Below are positions 18,728 to 28,273 of a DNA stretch of 44,535 nucleotides, piece by piece (positions within the stretch are counted from its first letter, which is position 1; each line of letters opens with the position of its first letter). Made by a program: the position numbers and the translations under genes. The notes beneath the pieces are model-generated. The model was not told the DNA's origin and searched no databases. It was given only the letters and a program-made list of their open reading frames with translations. Origin of the DNA: Caldifarciminota bacterium (GTDB lineage Bacteria > SDB-A); NCBI GenBank assembly GCA_016929715.1, contig JAFGIG010000094.1, positions 1-44,535 on the forward strand, written 5' to 3'.

Positions 18728-18756
18728 TTGCATTAGGCCTGATTAGTGATTAAAAT
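18728..18756 (+). promoter_or_regulatory. Candidate promoter of the repeat lipoprotein
   Basis: TTGCAT-N17-TAAAAT, about 40 nt before the ATG at 18797. Confidence 0.45.
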
Positions 18757-18796
18757 TAGCTTCTGCATATGTAAAAAAGGAAGAAAGGAGAGAAAG

Positions 18797-19555
18797 ATGA
18801 ACAAAAAAACAACCGCGTTTCTGTTTTGCGTGGTCTTTTTTGCGCTGATTGCCGCAGGATGCAGTCAAAAACCCGCAACCCCGGCTGCCGATACTACAGT
18901 TCCAGATACTACTACGGTCGTTGAAGAAGCCTGGGTTAAACTCGACAAAAGCGTGTATGGACCGGACGAAATAATAACAGTCGAATACATGGCACTCGAA
19001 GAGTTCGACGACAATGCGTGGATAGGACTTATTCCCTCTGAAGTTCCTCACGGGGACGAAGAAGAAAACGACGAATATGACCTTCAGTATCATCTTATAG
19101 GTTCCGACCTCTCAGGAGAAATTACTTTTATCGCCCCGACTGAACCCGGACTTTACGATATAAGAATGTTTACCAGCGATTTTGAAGGAGTCGAAGTCAC
19201 ATACCAGACTTTCGAGGTTCTCGAAGAAGGCGTCTATGATTACAGCGCGGTAAGCGCATATATAGATCTCGAAAAAGCTGAGTTCGAACCCGGAGAGGAA
19301 ATTGAAGTAAGTTTCACGGTGTCTGAAAAATTGAGCCCTTCCGCATGGCTGGGTTTAATTCCTTCTGAAATTGAACACGGAGACGAAGAAGAATGTGATA
19401 AATACGACCTCGATTATGAATATCTTGAGGAGAAACTCGAAGGCAGTTTTGTTTTTTACGCTCCTGACGAACCCGGCTCATACGATTTCAGGCTTTTTGA
19501 CAGTGATGACGGCGGAAAGGAAATCACATATACGACATTTACTGTTGCAGAATAA
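18797..19555 (+). CDS. Lipoprotein with two tandem copies of an uncharacterised ~100-aa beta domain
   Basis: MNKKTTAFLFCVVFFALIAAGCSQK lipobox; repeat 1 AWIGLIPSEVPHGDEEENDEYDLQY, repeat 2 AWLGLIPSEIEHGDEEECDKYDLDY; start 18797 after GAAAGGAGAGAAAG. Confidence 0.8.
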   Translation: MNKKTTAFLFCVVFFALIAAGCSQKPATPAADTTVPDTTTVVEEAWVKLDKSVYGPDEIITVEYMALEEFDDNAWIGLIPSEVPHGDEEENDEYDLQYHLIGSDLSGEITFIAPTEPGLYDIRMFTSDFEGVEVTYQTFEVLEEGVYDYSAVSAYIDLEKAEFEPGEEIEVSFTVSEKLSPSAWLGLIPSEIEHGDEEECDKYDLDYEYLEEKLEGSFVFYAPDEPGSYDFRLFDSDDGGKEITYTTFTVAE

Positions 19556-20963
19556 CTGAATCCCTGGCCCGTTCTGTCTCTAAAAGGACGGGCCTCTTCA
19601 AGAGAATCTGCATTTTTTTGTAGAATTTTTCTCTTTTGGCATACTGTCTCTCAAAGTAATCAATTTTGTAGTCCCTGAAATCATAGACTGTCTTGTCTCC
19701 TGCGCCGCGAAGGATTCGTCCAATATACTGCATTAGTTTTCCGTCGAAAGAAAGCGGAAAAACGAGAAAGAGACAATCCAAGGACAAAACGTCGGATCCC
19801 TCGCCAAAAAACTGTCCTGTCGTCATAATCAACTGATAGTCGTTTGATGCCATCTTTTCGTTTTTTGTCTTTCTGCTTTTAGCCGAATCGTCGCCGGTTA
19901 TTGATATAGTGTCATATCTTCCTGAAAGATACAGATTAAGGACATCTATATGCTCTTTTCTTTCTGTTATCAGTATTATTTTTTTCTCTTTCTCTATTTC
20001 ATTTTTTATATTATTGATTATAGTTTTATTTCTCGATGTATCAAAAAAAAGAATTTTATTCAGGAGATTTATGTCGCCGGTCATGACATTGAAAGGGACA
20101 TGCAAATCCGTCTCTACGGTTTTTATTATTATTTTTGAAGAGGTGTTTGACGGGCTTGCAGTAGAGTTTTTTGATTCATCGTGAATTACGTCTCCAATAA
20201 AGACAAAAATGGACCTTTCGTCGTTGTTTTTTCTGTAAGGTGTTGCGGTTAGACCGTAAAGATAACATGGGTTTAATTTTGACACGGCATTTCTGAATGT
20301 CTTTGCCGGGACATGATGACATTCATCCACAAAAACGGTTCCGAAAAGGTTTTTCAGTTTTGGAGACCTAATTTTTGAAAGAGACTGAAGGGTTGAGACG
20401 GTTACTTTGTCGCCTACGTCGATTTTTTTTGTCGAAATAGTTCCGATTTCTTTTTTAGGGATTCTCAAAAAATTGATTATCTTTTCTATCCATTGTTCAA
20501 GAATCTGTCTTCTGTGGACGAGAATAAGCGCCGGGAGCGATTTTTCTTTTATTATTTCAAGCGCTATTATGGTTTTCCCTGAACCAGGAGGAGCCACTAT
20601 TATCCCGTTGTCATGTTCTGCCGTCTTCTGAAAAGCCTCTTGCTGTTGCTTGGTGAGGAAAATTTCGGACTGGAAAATTACTCTGGATGGTCTCGATCTC
20701 TTATCGTAGAAATCATAAGAAACTTTTTCTGATTCTAATTTTGTTTGGAGTTCGTGGATAAATCCCCTGGGAAGCAGAACTTTATTTTCGGTAAATCTGT
20801 AAAAAGAAAAATGGCTTTTCAGCCCCCAGAGGCTTTTTCCCATTTTTTTTCTCTGAAAGTATTCTAAATTGGAGAAAGTCAGTCTTTTCTTTATAAAGGA
20901 AGATAAAAAATCTGTCTCGTTGAAATCTTCTATCTGAATTATGTTGGTCAGTGTTATTTTCAC
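19539..20963 (-). CDS. XPB/SSL2-like DEAD/DEAH superfamily II helicase
   Basis: LTKQQQEAFQKTAEHDNGIIVAPPGSGKTIIALEI, FVDECHHVPAKTF, YGLTATPYRKN, QYIGRILRG. Confidence 0.9.
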   Translation of the reverse strand: MKITLTNIIQIEDFNETDFLSSFIKKRLTFSNLEYFQRKKMGKSLWGLKSHFSFYRFTENKVLLPRGFIHELQTKLESEKVSYDFYDKRSRPSRVIFQSEIFLTKQQQEAFQKTAEHDNGIIVAPPGSGKTIIALEIIKEKSLPALILVHRRQILEQWIEKIINFLRIPKKEIGTISTKKIDVGDKVTVSTLQSLSKIRSPKLKNLFGTVFVDECHHVPAKTFRNAVSKLNPCYLYGLTATPYRKNNDERSIFVFIGDVIHDESKNSTASPSNTSSKIIIKTVETDLHVPFNVMTGDINLLNKILFFDTSRNKTIINNIKNEIEKEKKIILITERKEHIDVLNLYLSGRYDTISITGDDSAKSRKTKNEKMASNDYQLIMTTGQFFGEGSDVLSLDCLFLVFPLSFDGKLMQYIGRILRGAGDKTVYDFRDYKIDYFERQYAKREKFYKKMQILLKRPVLLETERARDSVILQQ

Positions 20964-21058
20964 GGATTATTATAAGCGAAAAGAAAACAATATTCAACAA
21001 TTGACAGACAGGTTGATATAAAAGCTTTATGGCAATATACTGTAACAAAGAGACTAAA

Positions 21059-24000
21059 ATGTCGGAAAACAATGATTTCTCAAAGAGGGCAGAAGAGCTT
21101 TTTCTTGTTCTTAAAAACCAGACCGGTATTCTACTCTGGAGTCTCGTCAAAAAAGAGGGCGAATATTACTATGAATTTGTCAACGATGGATTCGCGTCTG
21201 TTGAAAATAAAAACAGCAATTATTACGAAAATAGAAAAGTCCGTGATATTCACGAAGCAGACGAGTATATAGCAATTGAAAAAACTCTCATAAAAACAAA
21301 AGAATTAGGTTCATACGAATATAAGAAAAAGCTAAGTAAAAACGGCTCTATCAAGCAATTTCTGATTAAAATCGTCTACAACGCCCCAAAAGAAAACTTC
21401 TATGAACATTGGACGGCTCTGGGCAGCGATATAACCGAGTTAATAGATATACAGACTCGGCTTGAGAAATCCGAGGAAAAGCACAAATTCATTCTCGAAA
21501 GCCTAAAAAATCCGGTTCTCGTCCTCGACGAAACTTTGCGGGTTCTCTTCTGCAACTTGGCTTATGCGGAATTTTCGGGGATAAGAAAAAATGAAATAGA
21601 AGGCCGAATTGCCTCAGAGGTTATTCCGGACTTTTATAATTCAAAAGCCTATAATGCCTGTCTGAGCGTTCTAAAAACCGGATTGTCTGAATCCTGCGAG
21701 GCAACCATTGGAGACAAAAAGGTTTGTTATTCGGTTCACAGGACAAAAGAAGGCGTTATAGCTGTTTTGGAAGATATTACAGAAAGAAAAAGGGCTGAAA
21801 ATAATCTACAGAGAGAGAGGGATGTATATCATTCTCTCATAGAATCGTCCGCTTTGTCGAAGAATGTATTTGATTTTTGCTCTGATTTTCTGAATGAATT
21901 CGTCAAAATTCTCTCCCTCGATAAAGCTTCAGTAAGATTAATAGACGGAGAAAAACTTGAACTTGTTTCGCAAATTGGATTTCCCCCTGAAGAACTTGAT
22001 GAACAGAAAAAATCCAGATTTCTATCGGATAGAAATCATATAACCTCATACGTCGCAATGACAAAAACACCGATTTTCGCCCCTGACACAAAGGAACATG
22101 TTCTCGGAGAGCTATTTTCGGATTCGTTTGTAAAAAAAGGCATTAAATCTCTTTTTTCATGGCCTCTGACGGGAGACGCCGGTGATGTTTTCGGTGTAAT
22201 GCATCTTATAGGAAAGAAAACAAAAGATTTTTCTGAAAGAGACAGAATATTTTTCGAAAATACGGCAAAACTGTTTTCTGCAATCCTCGAAAAAAAATTA
22301 TCTCAGGAAAAACTCACCAAAAGCGAAGAAACACTGAGAAATTTGCAGGAAAACATTCCTCTGGGGCTTTTCAGGACGGATCTTGAAGGAAAAATTGTGT
22401 CGGCGAATTCGTCTTTTGTAAAAATTTTCGGCTACTCTGATTTTAAAGAACTTGAAAAAACACCCGTCTTTACACTATACGCGAATCCCTCTGACAGAGA
22501 AATTCTCATCAAACAGCACATGAAACAGGAAGTTGTCAGGGATTTCGAAATACAGATGAAGAAGAAAAACAAAGATATAATATACTGCATGGTGAACGAG
22601 AAGCACATAAAGGATGCCGACGGCAGTATAGTCTATATCGATGGATCTATAGAAGATATTACTCAAAAAAAAGAAACTCAAACTGCATTGAAGGAAACAC
22701 AGGACAGATACAGGCTTTTGTATGAAAGCGCTGACGATGCGATTTTTATCCTTAAAGACGATATTTTTATTGACTGCAATGAAAAAGCATGTGAGATGTT
22801 CAAACAAGCCAAGAAAAAACTCGTTGGAAATAAACCGTTTGTAGTTTCGCCTCCGTTTCAGGCAGACGGAAGTAATTCTTCGGAAAAAGCGATTCTTAAA
22901 ATTGAAAAAGCCAAAAGAGGAGAACCGCAGCGTTTTGACTGGCTCCACAAAAGAGGAGACGGGACTGTTTTTGACGCAGAGGTGTCATTAAACCCTTTTT
23001 CTATTGGGAAAATAGTTTATCTTCAGGCGATAGTTAGGGATTATACGGAAAAGAACAAAATTATTAAAGCGCTGAGAGATTCCGAAGATAAGTTTAAACA
23101 GTTTCTCGAGATCGTCCCCGATGTTCTTTTCAGACTCGACTTGAAAAACAATAGGTTCGAACTTCTCTCTCCGTATATAGAAGAATTACTCGGATACCCT
23201 CTGCACTTGGCATATTCAGACCCGAAAAATTTTCTCTTTTCAATCCTCCATGAAGATGACAGGAAAAACATTGAAAAAGCGATTTCCGACATATACAGCG
23301 GACCTGAAAAGACCAACTTCCTCGAAATTCCTTTCAGGGCAGTGAAAGCCGACGGAGCATTTTTATGGTTAAATGCGAAAATCAGATTTGAAAGAGAAAG
23401 AGGAGAAATTACACGGGCAAACGGCGTCCTGAGCGATATTACACAGCAGGTCAAGATGGAAAAAGAATTGCTTAAAATCGAAAAGCTCGAGTCGGTGGGA
23501 ATTCTCGCCGGGGGTATAGCACACGATTTCAACAATATACTGACGGGTATACTCGGAAACATATCGCTTTCAAGGGTTTATATAGACAAAAGTTCGGAAT
23601 CATGGGGATTGCTCGAAGAAGCGGAAACCGCCGCGGTAAAAGCAAAAAACCTTACGCGTCAGCTTTTAACTTTTTCAAAAGGAGGGAAGCCTGTAAAGAA
23701 AACGGTTGAGCTAAAAGATTTTCTCAAGGAAACCTGTGTTTTTGCGACAAGAGGTTCGAACTGCGGGTGCGCTTTCAGATTTGATGACGGTTTGATGGCT
23801 GTCGAAATAGATGAAGGACAGATGATACAGGTAATCAACAACGTCATAATCAATGCTGTTCAGGCTATGCCAAACGGCGGATTTATAAAAGTAACAGCTG
23901 TAAATGAGACAGTTGCAGAAAAATTTCCGCTTCCGATTGAAAAAGGGAATTATGTCGTAATTTCCATTGAAGACTCGGGCGCTGGAATGAGCGACGATAC

Positions 24001-24610
24001 CAAGGCGAGGATTTTTGACCCGTTTTTTACAACAAAAGAAAGCGGAAGCGGACTCGGATTGACGACGGCATTCTCGGTCGTAAAAAACCACGGCGGACAC
24101 ATAGAAGCTTTTTCAAAAAAAGAAGAAGGCACAACATTCAGAATATACTTGCCGGCAAGCCGCGAAAAGCCTGTTCCCGCCGGCGAAAAAAGCAAGGCGA
24201 AAAGAGGAAAAGGGAAAATCCTTATAATGGACGACGAAGAAATGGTTTTAAGCATCCTCTCTGAAATGCTCACTTATTTGGGATATGATATCTGCGCGAC
24301 TAAAAACGGGGAGTCCGCGGCTGAAGAATACAAAAAGGCATACTCTGAAAACGCCTCTTTCGACGCAGTAATTATGGACCTTACTGTTCAAGGCGGAGGA
24401 ATGGGCGGCAGGGAAGCCGTCAAAATAATTCTCGAAATTGACAAAAATGCCAAAGTATTCGTTTCAAGCGGTTATTCTGACGACCCTGTGATTTCCGAAT
24501 ACAAAAAATACGGTTTCACCGGGTCTCTTTCCAAACCCTACAGTTTAGAAGAATTGAGCGGTCTTCTCGAATCAGAACTTTCATCTGATCACTGTGAACT
24601 TGATAGTTGA
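21059..24610 (+). CDS. Hybrid sensor histidine kinase (multiple PAS, GAF, HisKA, HATPase, REC)
   Basis: Several PAS/PAC segments, GAF-like region, GGIAHDFNNILTGILGNI, DSGAGMSDDTKARIFDPFFTTKESGSGLGL, C-terminal REC ILIMDDEEMVLSIL...AVIMDLTVQGGGMGG; ATG 21059 or 21029. Confidence 0.92.
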   Translation: MSENNDFSKRAEELFLVLKNQTGILLWSLVKKEGEYYYEFVNDGFASVENKNSNYYENRKVRDIHEADEYIAIEKTLIKTKELGSYEYKKKLSKNGSIKQFLIKIVYNAPKENFYEHWTALGSDITELIDIQTRLEKSEEKHKFILESLKNPVLVLDETLRVLFCNLAYAEFSGIRKNEIEGRIASEVIPDFYNSKAYNACLSVLKTGLSESCEATIGDKKVCYSVHRTKEGVIAVLEDITERKRAENNLQRERDVYHSLIESSALSKNVFDFCSDFLNEFVKILSLDKASVRLIDGEKLELVSQIGFPPEELDEQKKSRFLSDRNHITSYVAMTKTPIFAPDTKEHVLGELFSDSFVKKGIKSLFSWPLTGDAGDVFGVMHLIGKKTKDFSERDRIFFENTAKLFSAILEKKLSQEKLTKSEETLRNLQENIPLGLFRTDLEGKIVSANSSFVKIFGYSDFKELEKTPVFTLYANPSDREILIKQHMKQEVVRDFEIQMKKKNKDIIYCMVNEKHIKDADGSIVYIDGSIEDITQKKETQTALKETQDRYRLLYESADDAIFILKDDIFIDCNEKACEMFKQAKKKLVGNKPFVVSPPFQADGSNSSEKAILKIEKAKRGEPQRFDWLHKRGDGTVFDAEVSLNPFSIGKIVYLQAIVRDYTEKNKIIKALRDSEDKFKQFLEIVPDVLFRLDLKNNRFELLSPYIEELLGYPLHLAYSDPKNFLFSILHEDDRKNIEKAISDIYSGPEKTNFLEIPFRAVKADGAFLWLNAKIRFERERGEITRANGVLSDITQQVKMEKELLKIEKLESVGILAGGIAHDFNNILTGILGNISLSRVYIDKSSESWGLLEEAETAAVKAKNLTRQLLTFSKGGKPVKKTVELKDFLKETCVFATRGSNCGCAFRFDDGLMAVEIDEGQMIQVINNVIINAVQAMPNGGFIKVTAVNETVAEKFPLPIEKGNYVVISIEDSGAGMSDDTKARIFDPFFTTKESGSGLGLTTAFSVVKNHGGHIEAFSKKEEGTTFRIYLPASREKPVPAGEKSKAKRGKGKILIMDDEEMVLSILSEMLTYLGYDICATKNGESAAEEYKKAYSENASFDAVIMDLTVQGGGMGGREAVKIILEIDKNAKVFVSSGYSDDPVISEYKKYGFTGSLSKPYSLEELSGLLESELSSDHCELDS

Positions 24611-27094
24611 TTCTCCTTGATCGGATATAAGCAGGGCAAAATAAGATCCCCGGGAGATTTTTTCCCCGGTTGTATCCGTAAAATTCCAGAAGTATTCTCT
24701 TCTTGAGGACAGCCCCTCGTAAACAGAAAACACTCTTCTGCCTGAAACGTCGTATATTATTATTGAAATCCTTCCCGCAATACCTGATGGAACTCTGAAT
24801 AGCGCGCCGCCGGTGGTCTGAAAAACAGAAAAGACAGAAGAAGAATCCGTAAGAAGAGTCCGCTCTTCGACGTTGACGGAAACTTCCATGTAGTTGAGAA
24901 TTCTCGACAACAAAGTGTCCCGAGGGGCGTAAGCGGGTATATTAGATACAACTCCCTCAAGTCCGAAGCCGGCGAACACGATTTTTCCCGGAGATTCTTT
25001 TCTTATCATGGAAGCCATTTCTGGGTTTGTCTGATACCTGAAACACTCCGAAACGCCTGAGACGACAGACAGCATATCCTGCGAGGTCAGGTTTGTAGCG
25101 AGAACAAGGGCGTCTCCAACAGGGTCGGATGCCCTTCCTGTCTGAAAGTGAACGGAAGTGTTTCCTTGCCAGGTAACTCCGAGAAAAGAAGAGAGAAAAG
25201 AAGATCCTGACAGTTCTTCGGCGATGTTTTGACCCTGAAGAAAAATTTTTCCCGACGAGTTGAAATAGTTTTCTATCAGAACCTGATCCTCCGGCGTCAA
25301 CGTCCCGGCCGATGAAGAACCTGTCAGCCAGATTACCATCTCATAAAAACCGAGAAAATTGTTCGGCAATGGAAAAGAATCCTGAGCGAAGACTTCACAA
25401 TTATATCCGAGGTTTTCGAGGCTCTGGATACATGCGGCTTCCGCCGAAGTTCCTCCGTCGTCGTCTATGACGAGGATATTGGATCTTCCTATAAAGAGAA
25501 AAAGCGAATCGCGTGAAATTCTTCCGGTCGCCCCGTCATTCATGGAAAGAACGAGCAAGGCGGAGTGAGGCTGAAAAGAAGGGGATGCCGAAAGACTAAA
25601 AGACAGCGCGCCCCAAACCGTGTCTCCAGCAGGAATAGATGGGCAGAATGAATTGGCAAAAGTCACCGAAAGACTGCCGTCGAGAGACAGTAAAGTCGCG
25701 TCAACAAGAGAAGCATCCTGTGCGTCGGGATGATTGAAAACCGTGAAAGATATGACGGCTTCTTCTCCGGGGTCAATTCTTCCGTCGCTGTTGCCAAGAG
25801 AGTCGGTTACCTGAAAGGAGGCAATTTCGAGGAAAGGACCAGCGGGACTGAGCTTCACCGTCGGGTCACCGTAAAGAGACATTCCGTAAAACCATGATTT
25901 TTCCCAGTTTTCAAATCCGCCGACGGCTATCGCCTGAAACCACTGGAGAAATGCCTCGCCGAGGTTTGCTCCCTGTCCGAGAGGCGTGTAAAAATGCTGG
26001 AATTCGAGCATGCTCCCTGTTTTTGTCGAACCGACTGCGCCAATTCCAAAGGGGGTCTTGATGACATACAAGCCGCCCATGAAGTTGGTTTCGACGAATC
26101 TCGCGTTGGAACAGGCGAAGAGATTGTAAAAAAGTCCGAGCGGCCTGAGTTGAGGTATTTCGGAGGCATACATGTCCGACCAGCCGGTTCCGGAGTTGAC
26201 TTTGAAAGAATGGAGGGCAGGGGAAGAGTGACAGAATATCCCTACCCATTCATAAGTTTCTCCGAGGTGTTTTTTGTAATTTACAGGGTTTGTCGTGTCT
26301 ATTTGAGAGACGGAGACCACGTCCTGATAAGCCGCCTGCATATTGGAGCTATATATATTTGCCCAGTAAGCCCAGTCGTCGTCTACATAGCTCAAGCCTC
26401 TGCAGACCGACTGAAAAGAATCCGTTTTGTATCTGTGAACTCTTCTGAGGTAATTTGGCGCCAGAGAATCTTCGTCTCCGAGTGAAGAGAGAAAAAGCCT
26501 GCCCACCCATATTTCCGGAGATACATCACCCGCGTGGGCATCAAATATACCGTCTTGTCCCGGAGAAAGATAGAGATTGGGGTTAATCCATATCGAGTCG
26601 TCATTCCATGTTCCGTCTAAATCCATGTAAAAAAGGTCACAGGGAAATTCTTCGTATCCTTCAGGACCTGAACCCCAGTCGTCGATCATCTGAAACCAAG
26701 CGACGGGGACGTCGCCGATAAAATATGCTCCGACAAGACCAAGGGGAAGTTTTGACGCCAGATTATTTCTCAGAGCCGTGCATGCCTGAGACGTTTGGAC
26801 AGAGGGGACTGTTTCGACGGAAACAGAATAGCCCTCAGAAACAAGGTCTGAAACCAGAACACAAACTTCTGGAATGATGCCTGGATAGATTTCGGACTCG
26901 ACGATTATCTGGACGAGGTCGGTTTCGGGAAAATGGCGCTGGAAGACTTTAACTGAGAAAAAGTCATCCCTTACGCTGTAGGAAGATGCCCATTCTCTGT
27001 AAGTGATAGGAAAACCATCTCCTGCCCATCGCGTGACGGGAATATCGTTTTGGGCAACAAAAATATTTATAAAAATAGTAAAAAGCAGTATCAC
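24581..27094 (-). CDS. Gingipain-like C25-family cysteine peptidase with FlgD/sorting-like C-terminal domain
   Basis: Caspase-fold dyad motifs WVGIFCHSSP and LFYNLFACSN; C-terminal GRISIIIYDVSGRRVFSV...GEKISRGSYFALLIS; GTG at 27094 (VILLFTIFINIFVAQ) behind GGAGGTGTCA preferred over 27130. Confidence 0.82.
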   Translation of the reverse strand: MILLFTIFINIFVAQNDIPVTRWAGDGFPITYREWASSYSVRDDFFSVKVFQRHFPETDLVQIIVESEIYPGIIPEVCVLVSDLVSEGYSVSVETVPSVQTSQACTALRNNLASKLPLGLVGAYFIGDVPVAWFQMIDDWGSGPEGYEEFPCDLFYMDLDGTWNDDSIWINPNLYLSPGQDGIFDAHAGDVSPEIWVGRLFLSSLGDEDSLAPNYLRRVHRYKTDSFQSVCRGLSYVDDDWAYWANIYSSNMQAAYQDVVSVSQIDTTNPVNYKKHLGETYEWVGIFCHSSPALHSFKVNSGTGWSDMYASEIPQLRPLGLFYNLFACSNARFVETNFMGGLYVIKTPFGIGAVGSTKTGSMLEFQHFYTPLGQGANLGEAFLQWFQAIAVGGFENWEKSWFYGMSLYGDPTVKLSPAGPFLEIASFQVTDSLGNSDGRIDPGEEAVISFTVFNHPDAQDASLVDATLLSLDGSLSVTFANSFCPSIPAGDTVWGALSFSLSASPSFQPHSALLVLSMNDGATGRISRDSLFLFIGRSNILVIDDDGGTSAEAACIQSLENLGYNCEVFAQDSFPLPNNFLGFYEMVIWLTGSSSAGTLTPEDQVLIENYFNSSGKIFLQGQNIAEELSGSSFLSSFLGVTWQGNTSVHFQTGRASDPVGDALVLATNLTSQDMLSVVSGVSECFRYQTNPEMASMIRKESPGKIVFAGFGLEGVVSNIPAYAPRDTLLSRILNYMEVSVNVEERTLLTDSSSVFSVFQTTGGALFRVPSGIAGRISIIIYDVSGRRVFSVYEGLSSRREYFWNFTDTTGEKISRGSYFALLISDQGESTIKFTVIR

Positions 27095-27220
27095 TGACAC
27101 CTCCGGTTTGTTTATGTATATGTCTATCACCCAAGAAAGACAAAATCAACAAAATAGGGGTAGCGCGCATCAGAGTGTGATATACTATCTGCGTAGAGAA
27201 TAAAAAAGAGGAAAAGAGAG

Positions 27221-27727
27221 TTGAAAATACAGGGACTGTCGGCAAATATGGAACTTTGTTTGAGGACAATATTATGTTTGAGTCAAACGAAAAATGTTGT
27301 CAGGGTCAAAGACATAAGCGATTCTCTGAACGTCAAAATGCCTTCCGTGACGGCTGTCCTCAATAGCTTGAAAAACAAGGGAATGGTTGTCCACGAAAGC
27401 TACGGCAACATTGAGTTGACGCGGATTGGGGAAAAGCACGCGAGAAACAGCATGAGAACGCTTTTTCTTAAAAACAAATTTTTAAGAGGAATGCTCGGTG
27501 TATCGGGTTTTTGCATAGAAAGCGACATTAAAAACCTTGAATTCTGTCTGAGCCCTGAAACTTTCGAGAGGCTTTTGGATTTTGTCGAGTTTTCGGACAT
27601 CTGCCTAACGGGAAAATGCGCATTTTCCGAGAAAAATCTATCCGAGTATATGCGCCTTAAACGCATGAATGCCGAAAAAGGCGCCGCAGAATCAGAAAAA
27701 ATATCTGAAACCGATTCCGCCGTCTAA
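27221..27727 (+). CDS. DtxR/MntR-fold transcriptional regulator with atypical metal site
   Basis: LSANMELCLRTILCL, HTH VKDISDSLNVKMPSVTAVLNSLKNKGMV, dimerisation region; TTG start. Confidence 0.8.
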   Translation: MKIQGLSANMELCLRTILCLSQTKNVVRVKDISDSLNVKMPSVTAVLNSLKNKGMVVHESYGNIELTRIGEKHARNSMRTLFLKNKFLRGMLGVSGFCIESDIKNLEFCLSPETFERLLDFVEFSDICLTGKCAFSEKNLSEYMRLKRMNAEKGAAESEKISETDSAV

Positions 27728-28156
27728 ATCAGCTTTTGTCTCCGGTATGATGTTGACTACAGGGGCAAGTTCTCCGTATATCTCTATGGGAACCTGATCA
27801 AACAAATAAGCCATACCTAAGGGAATTCTAAAACCGACGTTTGTCTCTCCGTCTTTCGGAAAATAAAATCTTCCGCCGATGCCTATAAAAACAGGAGCTT
27901 TGCCGCTTTCGACTCTGAAAAGATCATAGTAATAAAACACGTGATCCAAGTGAATATAGAAAGCCTGAAAAGAATTGTCGTCGAAAACAGACCATGCAAT
28001 TGCCGCGTTCAAAGAATTTACGTGAGAGAGCCAGTATTTCATTGTAAAACCTGTTGGTTCCCCGACGACAAGGCCAAGGCCGAATCTTTTGGACTGAGCG
28101 AAAGACGAACAAACAGATGCTGTTAAGACAAGAACTATAATCAAAGTTTTTTTCAA
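27692..28156 (-). CDS. Small outer-membrane beta-barrel-like secreted protein
   Basis: Signal peptide MKKTLIIVLVLTASVCSSFAQ; RFGLGLVVGEPTGFTMKYWL; C-terminal GFRYFF. Confidence 0.7.
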   Translation of the reverse strand: MKKTLIIVLVLTASVCSSFAQSKRFGLGLVVGEPTGFTMKYWLSHVNSLNAAIAWSVFDDNSFQAFYIHLDHVFYYYDLFRVESGKAPVFIGIGGRFYFPKDGETNVGFRIPLGMAYLFDQVPIEIYGELAPVVNIIPETKADLDGGIGFRYFF

Positions 28157-28273
28157 TTTTGACTCCTTTCAGTTTTTTTTAATTATATTGTCTAAAGCAT
28201 TCAGCGACAAGAAAGATTTACTGCAGGAAAAGTGATACCTTTGCGGAAAAGAAAAAGGAAAGTATAATTCACT

